NCBI GenBank assembly: GCA_034522055.1
Contig: JAXHLS010000002.1
Location: 496,001-560,000, forward strand
Direction: 5' to 3'
Length of the DNA: 64,000 bases
Origin: Gammaproteobacteria bacterium
GTDB taxonomy: Bacteria; Pseudomonadota; Gammaproteobacteria; JAABTG01
Part shown: in pieces, positions 27,301 through 34,790 of the stretch
Layout: each line of letters opens with the position of its first letter
Position numbering within the stretch: the stretch's first letter is position 1
The notes under the pieces: model-generated
What the model was told of the DNA's origin: nothing
What the model saw: only the letters and a program-made list of their open reading frames with translations
Databases searched by the model: none
Program-made: the position numbers and the translations under genes

Positions 27301-30060
27301 GGTGGCGGTGTCGGTACCGCCGTTGCCGTCGCTGACGGTGTAGCCGAAGGTATCGGTGGAGGTCTCGCCCGCGGCCAGGGATTCGAACTGGCCGTTGGGG
27401 TCGTAGTTGAATGTGCCGTCGCCGTTGCTGGTCACCAGGCCCTGGGTGGCGGTGGTATCCAGGGCGCTGACGAACAGGACGTCCGACGCGTCCGGATCGG
27501 TGTCGTTGGCCAGCACGTTGGCGGTGGTGAGAACGGTGTCCTCGTCGGTGGTGGCCAGGTCGTCCTGGGCCGTGGGTCCATCGTTGACCCCGGTGACGGT
27601 GAGCGTGACGGTGGCGGTGTCGGTGGCGCCGTTGCCGTCGCTTACCGTGTAGCCGAAGGTGTCGGTGGCGGTCTCGCCCGCGGCAAGGGATTCGAACTGG
27701 CCGTTGGGATCGTAGGCGAAGGTGCCGTCGGGATTGACGGTGAGCAGGGCCCCGGAGGCCAGGGTGATCGGGCTGCCCACGGCCGCACCGGAGCCGTCGA
27801 CGGCGCTGATGGTGAGGGTGTCGCCGACATCCGGATCGGAGTCCGCGCCGTTGCCGTTGTCGGCGAGCAGGTTGCCACCGAGGACCGTGTTCTCATCGGT
27901 GGCCACGGCGTCATCCGCGGCCACCGGCGCGTCGTTGACGCCGGTGACGGTCACCGTGACGGTGGCGGTGTCGGTACCGCCGTTGCCGTCGCTGACGGTG
28001 TAGCCGAAGGTATCGGTGGTGGTCTCGCCCGCGGCCAGGGATTCGAACTGGCCGTTGGGGTCGTAGTTGAATGTGCCGTCGCCGTTGCTGGTCACCAGGC
28101 CCTGGGTGGCGGTGGTATCCAGGGCGCTGACGAACAGGACGTCCGACGCGTCCGGATCGGTGTCGTTGGCCAGCACGTTGGCGGTGGTGAGAACGGTGTC
28201 CTCGTTGGTGGTGGCCAGGTCGTCCTGCGCCGTGGGTCCATCATTGGCAGCGGTGACGGTGACCGTGACGGAGGCGGTGTCGGTGGCGCCGTTGCCGTCG
28301 CTGACGGTGTAGCCGAAGGTGTCGGTGGCGGTCTCGCCCCCGTTCAGGGCCCCGAACTGGTCGTTGGGATCGTAGGCGAAGGTGCCGTCGGGATTGACGG
28401 TGAGCAGGGCCCCGGAGGCCAGGGTGATCGGGCTGCCCACGGCCGCACCGGAGCCGTCGACGGCGCTGATGGTGAGGGTGTCGCCGGCATCCGGATCGGA
28501 GTCCGCGCCGTTGCCGTTGTCGGCGAGCAGGTTGCCACCGAGGACCGTGTTCTCATCGGTGGCCACGGCGTCATCCGCGGCCACCGGCGCGTCGTTGACG
28601 CCGGTGACGGTAATAAAGGCGGTGGCGGTGGCGGTGCCGCCACGGGCATCCGTGACGGTATAGTTGATGCCCTCGGTGAGGGATTTACCCTGACGAAGCT
28701 GCTGGTAGAGGTCGCTGGTGCGCGGGTCGAAGGTGAGGGTGCCGTCCGGCGTGAGGGTGATGGTGGAGCCGCTCAGGGACTGGAGGTTAGCAGAGACCAC
28801 TGCAATGCCATCGCCATCCGGGTCGGTATCGTTGGCCAGCACGTTGAGGGTGACGGATGCGTCCTCACTGGTGCTCGCCGTGTCGTCGGCAGGCGTGGGC
28901 GGGGCGTTCAGCAGCACCGTCTGGGGCTCGGTCCCGGGTGCCAGCGCGTCCTCCGGGGGGGGCGGTGGCGGGTCCCCGCCGTCGTCCTGGCCGCCATCGG
29001 CGCCGCCGTCCGCGGCGGTGTCCTCGCCCCCGGGGCCGTCATCGCCGTCGTCGTCATCGGCGTCCGGGGCGCCGGGCGCGAACTCGTTGAAGCCGCCGGC
29101 ATCCTGGGCCTGTTGCTCGGCGGGATCTTCCTGTTCCTGCTCCTGGGGCGTGGGCCGCGGCGGCAGCTTGTTCTGGAAGTCGGCCTTCATGGCCGGCGGG
29201 GCCTGGTAGACCGGAATCGGTGCATCGCCCGGGGCGACGGTGGTGGCGGTATCGGTGCGGATCAGGCTGACGATGCCGGTGCCGTTGACGTCCTGGACTT
29301 CGAGGATGCCGCTGGAATGCAGGATATGGGTGGTACCGTCCGACTCCACCTCGCCGTCCAGCTCGCTGCCGCGAATGCCGATGGTGGCCACCGGGGTCTT
29401 GATGGTGGAGTGGCGCCCGGTCTGGAGTTCGGCGAGCTTGCCGCTGACATAGCGGAAGGCGCCGATGAGCACGGTGGAGGCGAAGCTGCCCTCGGAGGCC
29501 TCGGGCTGGTAGGTGAACTCGTCCAGCACGGCGCGGGCGTTGGCGCCCAGCTGGAAGAAGGTGCCGTCCTGGAAGCGGATGCTGACGAAGCCGCTCTTGG
29601 TCTCGAGGACATCACCCTCGAACACCGCGTCGCCGTGCTTGAGCAGGCGCAGCTCGCCGTCGGCACCCCGGGCGGTGACCACGCCCCCAAGGTTCCTGAC
29701 GGTGCCGATCCTGGCGGCGTCGGGCTCGGCCGAGAAACGGGCACGGATGCTGTCCAGCAGCCCGGCCACCTGCACCGGCTCGGGGGCCGGGCCCGCCAGG
29801 GCGAGGACGGTGGCACCGTGGACCTTGGGCCCGCCGGGGGACACCAGATCGGCGGGCGCGGCGGCCTTGAAGTAGTCCTGGAGCACGTGCTCGCGACCCC
29901 CGGGCTGGCGCAGCACCAGGTCGGCGCCCTGGCGCAGGTACTCGCCCTGAAGCAGAAGCGGTGCATCGTCGACGAGGCGGACAGGCGCCCCCCCGGCACT
30001 GTCCGCGACTGCCGCTCCCGGCGTGAGAGCACCCGATTCCGTATTGATCGGCCCCTTCAT
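21319..30060 (-). CDS. Giant FecR/cadherin-like/FG-GAP/RTX surface protein, type I secretion substrate
   Basis: 2,913 residues from ATG 30060 with GGGGAGG ribosome site. Order: residues 1-115, a BapA-prefix-like region with no signal peptide; 118-280, a FecR-like domain (TVRNLGGVVTARG, STIKTPVATIGIRGSEL); 304-380, an acidic Pro/Gly/Gln linker; 388-1490, cadherin/VCBS-like domains, mostly alternating A (~115 aa) and B (~104 aa) types; about 1492-2010, seven FG-GAP blades (GDVNGDGIDDLLIGA); then RTX nonapeptides (GGAGDDFLDGGPGAD) and a beta-rich linker; about 2197-2913, a second copy of the whole blade-RTX module. Asp-rich GDVNGDG loops and RTX repeats should bind Ca2+ and fold outside the cell. 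The lack of Sec signal, RTX near the C-terminus and the flanking exporter genes mark it as the substrate of this system. A role in adhesion or biofilm is inferred. Confidence 0.92.
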   Translation of the reverse strand: MKGPINTESGALTPGAAVADSAGGAPVRLVDDAPLLLQGEYLRQGADLVLRQPGGREHVLQDYFKAAAPADLVSPGGPKVHGATVLALAGPAPEPVQVAGLLDSIRARFSAEPDAARIGTVRNLGGVVTARGADGELRLLKHGDAVFEGDVLETKSGFVSIRFQDGTFFQLGANARAVLDEFTYQPEASEGSFASTVLIGAFRYVSGKLAELQTGRHSTIKTPVATIGIRGSELDGEVESDGTTHILHSSGILEVQDVNGTGIVSLIRTDTATTVAPGDAPIPVYQAPPAMKADFQNKLPPRPTPQEQEQEDPAEQQAQDAGGFNEFAPGAPDADDDDGDDGPGGEDTAADGGADGGQDDGGDPPPPPPEDALAPGTEPQTVLLNAPPTPADDTASTSEDASVTLNVLANDTDPDGDGIAVVSANLQSLSGSTITLTPDGTLTFDPRTSDLYQQLRQGKSLTEGINYTVTDARGGTATATAFITVTGVNDAPVAADDAVATDENTVLGGNLLADNGNGADSDPDAGDTLTISAVDGSGAAVGSPITLASGALLTVNPDGTFAYDPNDQFGALNGGETATDTFGYTVSDGNGATDTASVTVTVTAANDGPTAQDDLATTNEDTVLTTANVLANDTDPDASDVLFVSALDTTATQGLVTSNGDGTFNYDPNGQFESLAAGETTTDTFGYTVSDGNGGTDTATVTVTVTGVNDAPVAADDAVATDENTVLGGNLLADNGNGADSDPDVGDTLTISAVDGSGAAVGSPITLASGALLTVNPDGTFAYDPNGQFESLAAGETATDTFGYTVSDGNGATDTATVTLTVTGVNDGPTAQDDLATTDEDTVLTTANVLANDTDPDASDVLFVSALDTTATQGLVTSNGDGTFNYDPNGQFESLAAGETSTDTFGYTVSDGNGGTDTATVTVTVTGVNDAPVAADDAVATDENTVLGGNLLADNGNGADSDPDVGDTLTISAVDGSGAAVGSPITLASGALLTVNSDGTFAYDPNGQFESLAAGETATDTFGYTVSDGNGATDTDTATVTVTVTGVNDGPTAQDDLATTDEDTVLTTANVLANDTDGDLLFVSALDTTATQGLVTSNGDGTFNYDSNGQFESLAAGETSTDTFGYTVSDGNGGTDTATVTVTVTGVNDAPVAADDAVATDENTVLGGNLLADNGNGADSDPDVGDTLTISAVDGSGAAVGSPITLASGALLTVNPDGTFAYDPNGQFESLAAGETATDTFGYTVSDGNGATDTATVTLTVTGVNDGPTAQDDLATTDEDTVLTTANVLANDTDPDASDVLFVSALDTTATQGLVTSNGDGTFNYDPNGQFESLAAGETSTDTFGYTVSDGNGGTDTATVTVTVTGVNDAPVAADDAVATDENTVLGGNLLADNGNGADSDPDVGDTLTISAVDGSGAAVGSPITLASGALLTVNPDGTFAYDPNGQFESLAAGETATDTFGYTVSDGNGATDTGTVTVTLSGIDDAGPAGVFDLASLLGANGGDGSAGFVVNGIDTSDFSGISVAGAGDINGDGIDDLIIGASGADPNGTSDAGESYVVFGRAGGFGASIDLGALEGSDGFVLTGIDFDDRSGYSVAGAGDVNGDGIDDLLIGAYRADPNGTSDAGESYVVFGRAGGFGASVDLGALEGSDGFVLTGIDSFDNSGVSVAGAGDINGDGIAELLIGAYYADPNGNSNAGESYVVFGRAGGFGASVDLGALEGSDGFVLTGIDGDDYSGRSVAGAGDVNGDGIADLLIGAWRADPNGNSSAGESYVVFGRAGGFGAGVDVGALDGSDGFVLTGIDFDDRSGYSVAGAGDVNGDGIDDLIIGARGADPNDNSNAGESYVVFGRAGGFGASVDLGALDGSDGFVLNGIGGGDFSGRSVAGVGDVNGDGIADLLIGAFGADPNGNSNAGESYVVFGRAGGFGASVDLAALGSDGFVLTGIDGGDFSGRSVAGAGDVNGDGIDDLLVGANLADPNDNTDAGESYVVFGRPTAGAAAVEGTDLADAPLDGTGAGEYLLGLVGDDILNGLDGDDHLIGGAGDDFLDGGPGADTAAGGPGNDTIVYDALDTRVVGGGGDDTVTTGPAGSNLTIDLTTGRGDPGASHYSEYRDIEIFDIRTNADNTLVLDATALFAVTDARNTLRVRGDAADTVQTTDSGWVDEGTEVVDAVTYQRFTQGQAVLLVEQGMTLAGGLTPEVFDLGSLLAANGGDGSAGFVLNGIDGGDRSGYSVAGAGDVNGDGIDDLIIGAFRADPNGTSDAGESYVVFGHAGGFAASVDLGALDGSDGFVLTGIDLNDYSGRSVSGAGDVNGDGIDDLLIGAHYADPNGNSTAGESYVVFGRAGGFGTSINLGALDGSDGFVLTGIDSFDRSGVSVAGAGDVNGDGIADLLIGAYLADPNGNSNAGESYVVFGRVGGFGDSVDLGALDGSDGFVLTGIDSGDGAGSSVSRAGDVNGDGIDDLLIGADGADPNGNNQAGESYVVFGRAGGFGASVDLGALDGSDGFVLTGIDSLDFSGRAVAGTGDVNGDGIDDLLIGAQDADPNGTGSAGESYVVFGRAGGFGASLDLGTLDGSDGFVLTGIGSGDRSGVSVAGAGDVNGDGIHDLLIGAFGADPDGNSAAGESYVVFGRAGGFGASMDLGALTGSNGFVLTGIAANDFSGNSVAGAGDVNGDGIDDLLIGAYGADPNGNDLAGESYVVFGRPTAGAAVVEGSAGADTVTGTGAGEYLLGLAGDDILNGLDGDDHLIGGAGDDVLDGGPGADTAAGGLGNDTIVYDALDTRVVGGGGVDTLRVAGAGELIDFSGMGRLNTESVERIDLTGTGDNTLALSFARVFDLAQDFNLFTADDTRQVVVDGDEGDSVNLFADDPADVSAGAAVDIGGTQYTPYTHAGLAATVFMADELAVDTQVLVG
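21690..23470 (-). repeat. Second propeller-RTX module (seven FG-GAP blades)
   Basis: Within the giant gene, seven ~216-bp units (72 residues) encode one FG-GAP blade each, with GDVNGDGIxDLLIGA, AGESYVVFGRxGGFG and GSDGFVLTGI at fixed spacing. I counted seven GDVNGDG cores here. The propeller part is about 21960-23470 and the RTX part about 21690-21935. It is a paralogous copy of the module at 23.8-25.6 kb. Confidence 0.85.
23830..25585 (-). repeat. First propeller-RTX module (seven FG-GAP blades)
   Basis: Seven FG-GAP blades of ~216 bp, two with GDINGDG and five with GDVNGDG, span about 24070-25585. They are followed by RTX nonapeptides at about 23830-24050. Linker text such as DALDTRVVGGGGDDT is shared with the second module, which shows that the entire block was duplicated. 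Seven is the usual blade number of integrin-alpha-like propellers. Confidence 0.85.
25616..28609 (-). repeat. Near-identical 660-bp tandem repeats encoding paired cadherin-like domains
   Basis: Five A-type and four B-type domains alternate with a period of 660 bp (657 bp for one unit). Landmark sequence recurs at 25745, 26405, 27062, 27722 and 28382. The middle units look almost base-identical. One unit lost 9 bp (NDTDGDLLFV instead of NDTDPDASDVLFV) and gained 6 bp (DTDT), explaining 657. The copy nearest the N-terminus is the most diverged. Such arrays change length by recombination and are also prone to assembly collapse. Confidence 0.92.
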
Positions 30061-30278
30061 GGCACCTCCCCCCTTGGTCGCTTCACGGTGGCCATCGGCC
30101 GGGCCACCGCTCCCTGTTCACTGACGACATCGCCAACGGCCGCGCTGGACACGGGCCCCGGGCCCGGCCTTTACCGGCAAACAAAATCTGCCTAGGCAAG
30201 AAACATTCCCACTCCATGGCCGCCATGGCCCATCAATGACTTGGCGGCGGCACACGGCCTCCCAGGTACGCCATGTGT

Positions 30279-30306
30279 AAAAAAAACCGACACCCCCATT
30301 TGGGGG
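30279..30306 (-). terminator. Probable terminator after the TolC-like gene
   Basis: On the minus strand a stem CCCCCA/TGGGGG with a 2-nt loop is followed, after 6 nt, by eight T. It lies just beyond the TolC-like stop at 30311 and before the giant gene. It may limit read-through, so the giant gene probably also has its own promoter in 30061-30278. The gap between stem and T-run lowers confidence. Confidence 0.5.
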
Positions 30307-30310
30307 AGGC

Positions 30311-31657
30311 TCATTCCACCCGCGCGGAATACCGGGTCCCCTCGGGCAGGTCGATGCCCAGGCCGGGGGCCAGCCCCCCCAACGCCCGCAGCACCCGGTA
30401 GACCCCCAGCATCTCTGTATACAGGCCGGTAATGTAGGAAACCCGCGCCGACAGCAGCTCGTTCTCCGAGTCGAGGACATCCAGTAGGGTGCGCTGGCCG
30501 ATGTTGAACTGCTCGAGGTAGGCCTGGAGCACCTGCTCGCTGGCCTCCACATGGGACAACAGGAAAGGTATGCGCTCCCGGGACGTGTCCCAGGCATTCC
30601 ACTCGAGGTTCACCTCCTCGGCCGTCACGCGACGCTCATCGGCCACGCGGTTCATGGCCCGGCTGATGTCGTGGGCGGCCTGGCGGTGGCGGGCCGCATC
30701 GGCGCCACCCCGGTAGAGGTTATAGCGGGCCACGGCCATTAGGCGGGTATCGTTGTTGTCACCCTCCACGCCATCGATGTCCTCGTTCTCGTTCACCGAC
30801 AGCTCGAGGTCGACACGCGGAAAGAAGGCGGAGCGGGTGGCGTCACGGGTGGCCCTGGCGGCTTCGAGTTCGGCGAGCGCGGTCTCGATGCGCGGATGCT
30901 CCTCGTTGGCCCGGCGCAGGGTCGCCGCCCGATCTTCCGGCAGCCTGGCGCGCGGGGGCTCGGGCCTCACCAGGCGGCCCGGGGGCGGGCCGACGACGCG
31001 CTCGAAGTTGGCCTCGGCGTTGCGGACGTCACGCCTGGCCCGGGACAGCCGGGACTCGGCGAGCGCGAGACGGCCCAGGGTCTGCTGGACATCGGCCTTG
31101 TTGCCGGCACCACCGCCGGAGCGGGCGCGGATCTTCTCGAGGATGTCACGGTGGGTGGCGACGTTACGCTCGGTGATGTCAACGATCTCGCGCCGGCGCA
31201 GCACCTCGAGGAAGGCCTCCGTGGCGCGCATCGCGTTGTCCTCGGCGGTATTGGCGAACCCCGTGGCGGCGGAGGCAATCAGGGCCTCGCTGCGCGCCAC
31301 CTCGCTGCGGGTGCGAAAGCCATCGAAGAGCATCTGGCTCAGGGTCAGGTTGGCCTCCTCGCGATCCAGGTAGACATCGCCGTCGCCAGCGAGCCGGGTA
31401 CTGGGGTCGTCGGTGCGCTCGCGGCCGAGGCCGATGGTGAGGTCAAGGGTCGGCAGATAACCCGCGAAGGCCTGGGTACGTCCCTCGTCGGCCGCGCGGC
31501 GCGCGTCCCGGCGGCCCAGGACCACGGGGTTGGTCGAAAGGGTGTGGCGGACCACCCCCTCGAGGGTAGTGAGGTCCACGGCTGTGGCCTCGGCTGCGGA
31601 TACGGTCTGGATGGTGTGCAGCAGTAACGCCGCGATGGCGAGTATGGCCCCTTTCAC
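30311..31657 (-). CDS. TolC-family outer-membrane channel of the type I secretion system
   Basis: 448 residues from GTG 31657 with an AGGGGGGG stretch upstream. The signal peptide is MKGAILAIAALLLHTIQTVSA. The body shows the duplicated TolC fold: long helices with coiled-coil character (SEVARSEALIASAATGF, RILELxxxRARSGGGAG-type segments) and repeated VSYITGLYTEMLGVYRVLRALG near the C-terminus. It should form the outer-membrane tunnel for the ABC-HlyD pair. Gene order on the minus strand is TIGR03032 protein, this channel, then the giant substrate. An AT-rich stretch (31690-31770) upstream is the likely promoter. Confidence 0.92.
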   Translation of the reverse strand: MKGAILAIAALLLHTIQTVSAAEATAVDLTTLEGVVRHTLSTNPVVLGRRDARRAADEGRTQAFAGYLPTLDLTIGLGRERTDDPSTRLAGDGDVYLDREEANLTLSQMLFDGFRTRSEVARSEALIASAATGFANTAEDNAMRATEAFLEVLRRREIVDITERNVATHRDILEKIRARSGGGAGNKADVQQTLGRLALAESRLSRARRDVRNAEANFERVVGPPPGRLVRPEPPRARLPEDRAATLRRANEEHPRIETALAELEAARATRDATRSAFFPRVDLELSVNENEDIDGVEGDNNDTRLMAVARYNLYRGGADAARHRQAAHDISRAMNRVADERRVTAEEVNLEWNAWDTSRERIPFLLSHVEASEQVLQAYLEQFNIGQRTLLDVLDSENELLSARVSYITGLYTEMLGVYRVLRALGGLAPGLGIDLPEGTRYSARVE

Positions 31658-31689
31658 GTCCCCCCCCTAAAAATTCCCTGTGTGACGTC

Positions 31690-31770
31690 AACGCCGACTC
31701 GCGGCGAACATTCTTGTATCAAGTATATTCTAAAAAATATCTTCTAAATAGACTATCTTGCGAAGCCCTG
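31690..31770 (-). promoter_or_regulatory. AT-rich promoter region of the TolC-like gene
   Basis: This short stretch is far more AT-rich than the flanking genes. On the minus strand it contains TATACT as a possible -10 hexamer, but no good -35 at the right distance. It separates the TIGR03032 gene from the TolC-like gene. The exact promoter is not resolved. Confidence 0.35.
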
Positions 31771-31788
31771 TAAAGTCGCCCGTGACCC

Positions 31789-32877
31789 TCAGAGGGCACC
31801 CGGCTCACCCATCATCAGGTGGCGGCGGATCTCGTCGGACTTGAAACCCAGGGCCATGGGCCGCCGCACACCGGCCAGGGTCACCACGTCGTAGAGTTCC
31901 TCCACGATGCCCTCGATGCGCACCGAATGCACCACGTCCCCCGACCTGAGATCGATGACCTCCAGGCCGCAGCGGGCCGTGGCCTTGCGCCGCGCCAGCT
32001 CGTCGTCGAGCACCAGGCCCTGGAAGGTCTTGTTGTGGCGGGGCAGCGACAGGCCCACCACGGCGTAGTTGCCGATGAAGCTCAGGCCGCGCATGTAGCC
32101 GGGACAGAAGGCCACCGGCTCGAACCGGCCCTTTTCCAGGTCGGCATAACCGAAGTAGCCGCGCCCGGAATCGAGCAGCCAGAGCCTGCCCTGGTACAAC
32201 CGCGGCGAATGGGGCATGGAGAGGTCGCCCAGCACCACCTCGCCACTGGGCACCTCCATCAGCACCCCACCTTTGGAGCGGTGCTCCCGCCAGCCGTCAG
32301 CCACGTCGGACTCGCTCACGCTGGTCACGTAGCGGACCTGCCCATCCGCCGTCGCCAGGCCGTTGAGGTGGCAACGGTCCTCCGCCGCCAGCCTGGAGAT
32401 GAAGGGCGGCTGCCACAGGGGCGTGAAGCTGTGGGTCTCACTGGTGGTGGCGAGGCAGCTGAACAGGGTGTTGACGAACACCGGGCGCCCGCTGGCGTCC
32501 ACCGTGATGTCGTGGATGTCCAGGTCGCCGGTAACGTAGCCCAACTGCGGGATATACAGGGCATCGTAGCCGTCGTGTGCCTCCCCCGGCTCGAAGGCCT
32601 GTTCGAAGCGCCACAACTGGTACAGGGAACTCATGTAAAGGGTGCGCGCATCGGGCGAGGCATACATGCCCATGCAACGGTTGAAGGTGCGCTCGAAGAT
32701 GGACAGGCGCTGGTCTGGGCCCAGGCCGATGAAGAACACCTTGCCCGTCTGGTAGGTGGTGAAGGCCAGGCTCGCCTTCTGCTCCGCGAGCCAGGCGGTG
32801 AACTGGCGGCTGGCGGAGATCTCCAGGCGGGGAGGTTGCTCGGCGCCGGCGGCGTTGGCCTCGTCCGTTGGGGTCAT
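31789..32877 (-). CDS. TIGR03032-family protein, function unknown
   Basis: 362 residues from ATG 32877; a TTG at 32904 would add nine residues. The body matches my knowledge of TIGR03032: SLAFTTYQTGKVFFIG, FNRCMGMYASPDARTLYMSSLYQLWRF, GDLDIHDITVDASGRPVFVNTLFSCLAT, MPHSPRLYQGRLWLLDSGRGYFG and FCPGYMRGLSFIGNYAVVGLS. The fold is probably a beta propeller. No signal peptide is visible. Function is unknown. Here it sits directly upstream of the TolC-like and giant substrate genes in the same direction, so a role in the secretion locus, perhaps in folding or modifying the substrate, is a reasonable guess but unproven. Confidence 0.85.
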   Translation of the reverse strand: MTPTDEANAAGAEQPPRLEISASRQFTAWLAEQKASLAFTTYQTGKVFFIGLGPDQRLSIFERTFNRCMGMYASPDARTLYMSSLYQLWRFEQAFEPGEAHDGYDALYIPQLGYVTGDLDIHDITVDASGRPVFVNTLFSCLATTSETHSFTPLWQPPFISRLAAEDRCHLNGLATADGQVRYVTSVSESDVADGWREHRSKGGVLMEVPSGEVVLGDLSMPHSPRLYQGRLWLLDSGRGYFGYADLEKGRFEPVAFCPGYMRGLSFIGNYAVVGLSLPRHNKTFQGLVLDDELARRKATARCGLEVIDLRSGDVVHSVRIEGIVEELYDVVTLAGVRRPMALGFKSDEIRRHLMMGEPGAL

Positions 32878-33049
32878 TCCTTGGATTCCGTGTTGATTCG
32901 GCAATGGATGTTAACCCCGAGACGTTAAGTAATAAAGGCGACGGGGGAAATACTCGGAACGGCCACATTGAACGACACCAAGTGTTGATGTCGTGATTCC
33001 TTCCTCACTCCACAACCTACAGGCTGACCCCCTGGCGCCAGAAAGAGGC

Positions 33050-33130
33050 GTAGGTCGGCTGCTCTTGGCAGCCGACGAGATTCGGCGGTTTGCGGGCGCG
33101 GATGTCGGTTGCCGAGAGCAACCGACCTAC
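33050..33130. repeat. Pair of REP-like palindromes
   Basis: GTCGGCTGC-tcttg-GCAGCCGAC is at 33054-33076 and GTCGGTTGC-cgaga-GCAACCGAC at 33104-33126, each with perfect 9-bp arms. The GTAGGT and CCTAC flanks point outward, so the two form a head-to-tail pair like a BIME. Relatives lie at 37893, 37938, 38823 and 40592. Confidence 0.8.
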
Positions 33131-33287
33131 AGACTGCTTGACAGGAAATGGAGTATCTACGAGCTCCTGCGGCCCCGGAGATGGTGCTCGGCAGGGCGGG
33201 GGACCTGAGGGGAACGTCTCGCGCTCCCGCCGGTCGTTTATACTGTTGTCCGGTTCTTCAGCCGGACCCGGACACCACCTGGCGCAC

Positions 33288-33486
33288 TAACGTGAAAGTC
33301 GCGAAGCACGATCTCCCCTCTCCCGCTGGGACAAATCCGTCGGGAACGGATTTGAACGCGCCTCGGCGCGGCCCGCAGGGCGCAGGGCAGGATGCCCGGA
33401 GTACAGGGATGGGGTGAGGGAACTCTCCTGGCGATACGCGCTCCGCTTTCATCATTTCGGGTAGCTCGTATCGCCATGAGAGTTAA
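33288..33486. repeat. Dispersed repeat with conserved hairpin, copy 1
   Basis: It shares with 60371-60499 the left end TAACGTGAAAGTCGCGAAGC..., the internal GATGGGGTGAGGGAAC, the hairpin arm TGGCGATACGCGCTCC and the right end CGCCATGAGAGTTAA. This copy carries about 70 extra bases in the left half. The hairpin arms pair in both copies despite base changes. Confidence 0.75.
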
Positions 33487-33605
33487 CCCGACGCCCCTCA
33501 CCCCAACCGGAATCCACTCCATCCCTTGCTCCCCGTGACCCCATCCCGACACCGCCGGCAGCGCCCCTCGACCCGCCCCCCGGCGCCCGCCGCGGCAGGT
33601 AGCCC

Positions 33606-34790
33606 ATGGGCCTGAGGACGGGCATTTTCCTCGCCCTCCTGGCCGCCGTGGGTTGGACCATCGGCTGGCAGGTCTACGAGCGCCTCGACCCGGGGGAGGC
33701 GGCAGCCGCGGACCAAGGCAAACCGGAACGACGGCCGGTGCCCGTGGAGGTGGCGGACATCGCTACGGGCACCATCGCCCTGCGCCGCCAGTTCACCGGC
33801 ACCCTGGAGGCGCGGGCCGAGTTCGTGGTGTCGCCCAAGGTGGGCGGGCGGCTCGTGCGGTTGACGGCGGACCTCGGGGATGCCGTCAAGCGGGACGAGG
33901 TGGTGGCCCTCATCGATGATGCCGAACACCGCCAGGCCCTGGCCCAGGCCGAGGCGGATCTCGCCGTGGCCAGGGCCAACCTGGCGGAGGCGCGAAGCCA
34001 GCTCATCATCGCGGAGCGTGAGCTGGAGCGCATCGAGCAGCTCCAGCAGCGGGGCGTCAGTTCCGTGTCCCAGCGCGACGTGGCCATGGCCGATCAACTC
34101 GCCAAACAGGCCCAGGTGGAGGTGGGCCGCGCCCAAGTGGCGCGGGCGGAGGCGGCGGTGGAGACCGCGCGCATCCGCCTCGACTACACCCGGGTACGGG
34201 CGACCTGGCAGCAGGGCGACGGCGAGCGTGTGGTGGCCCAACGCTACGTGGACGAGGGTGAGACGGTGTCCGAGAACGCCTCCCTGCTGCGCATCGTGGC
34301 CCTCCACCCCATCACCGCGGTATTCCACGTCACGGAGCGGGACTACGCCCTCCTGGCACCCGGGCAGCGGGTGGACATCGGCACCGACGCCTATCCGGGG
34401 GAGGCCTTCCCGGGGACCATCTCCCGTATCGCCCCGGTGTTCCGGGAGGATACCCGCCAGGCCCGGGTGGAGGTGGCGGTGGAGAATCCGGATCTGCGCC
34501 TCAAACCCGGCATGTACGCCCGCGCCCGGGTGGTGCTGGACGCCGTTGACGGTGCCACCATCGTGCCCGAGCGGGCCCTGGCCAAGCGCGATGGCGAGGT
34601 GGGCGTGTTCGTGCTGGCCCCGGGCAGCGACCACGCGCGCTGGCGCCCCGTCACCCCGGGCATTCGCGAGGCCGGCCGCGTGCAGGTGAGCGGCGAAGGC
34701 CTCGAGGGTCGGGTGGTGACCCTCGGCCAGCAGTTGTTGGAGGACGGCTCCGAGGTGCTGCTGGCGGACGCCGGCGGAGGCCCGGGATGA
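33606..34790 (+). CDS. RND efflux periplasmic adaptor (MFP)
   Basis: 394 residues. An N-terminal membrane anchor ([17 protein letters not shown]) is followed by paired lipoyl halves ([20 protein letters not shown] and the later DYTRVRATW strand), a coiled-coil hairpin rich in Ala, Glu and Gln (about residues 110-190), then beta-barrel and membrane-proximal domains ([37 protein letters not shown]). This is the AcrA/MexA family layout. Its stop overlaps the RND pump start by four bases, so the two are co-translated. The first ~24 codons and 95 bp upstream are duplicated at 17.4 kb. No outer-membrane channel gene follows; the TolC-like protein at 30.3 kb or one elsewhere may serve. Confidence 0.92.
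   Translation: MGLRTGIFLALLAAVGWTIGWQVYERLDPGEAAAADQGKPERRPVPVEVADIATGTIALRRQFTGTLEARAEFVVSPKVGGRLVRLTADLGDAVKRDEVVALIDDAEHRQALAQAEADLAVARANLAEARSQLIIAERELERIEQLQQRGVSSVSQRDVAMADQLAKQAQVEVGRAQVARAEAAVETARIRLDYTRVRATWQQGDGERVVAQRYVDEGETVSENASLLRIVALHPITAVFHVTERDYALLAPGQRVDIGTDAYPGEAFPGTISRIAPVFREDTRQARVEVAVENPDLRLKPGMYARARVVLDAVDGATIVPERALAKRDGEVGVFVLAPGSDHARWRPVTPGIREAGRVQVSGEGLEGRVVTLGQQLLEDGSEVLLADAGGGPG

Larger units (their letters stand above)
32878..33605. other. Gene-free stretch packed with repeats
   Basis: About 730 bp between the TIGR03032 gene and the RND adaptor hold no convincing gene. Contents: two REP-like palindromes (33050-33130), a TTGACA hexamer at 33138 with no matching -10, a dispersed structured repeat (33288-33486) also found at 60.4 kb, and the region from 33509 that is duplicated at 17.4 kb and should include the RND promoter. 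Confidence 0.6.

Noticed and set aside
22000-28600. Possible CRISPR-like or satellite array
   Set aside because: The regular repeats are coding (72- and 220-residue protein units) in one long frame, with no short repeat-spacer pattern and no cas genes.
33138-33143. TTGACA as a -35 promoter box
   Set aside because: No acceptable -10 hexamer lies 16-18 bp downstream and no gene starts within the next 400 bp on this strand.
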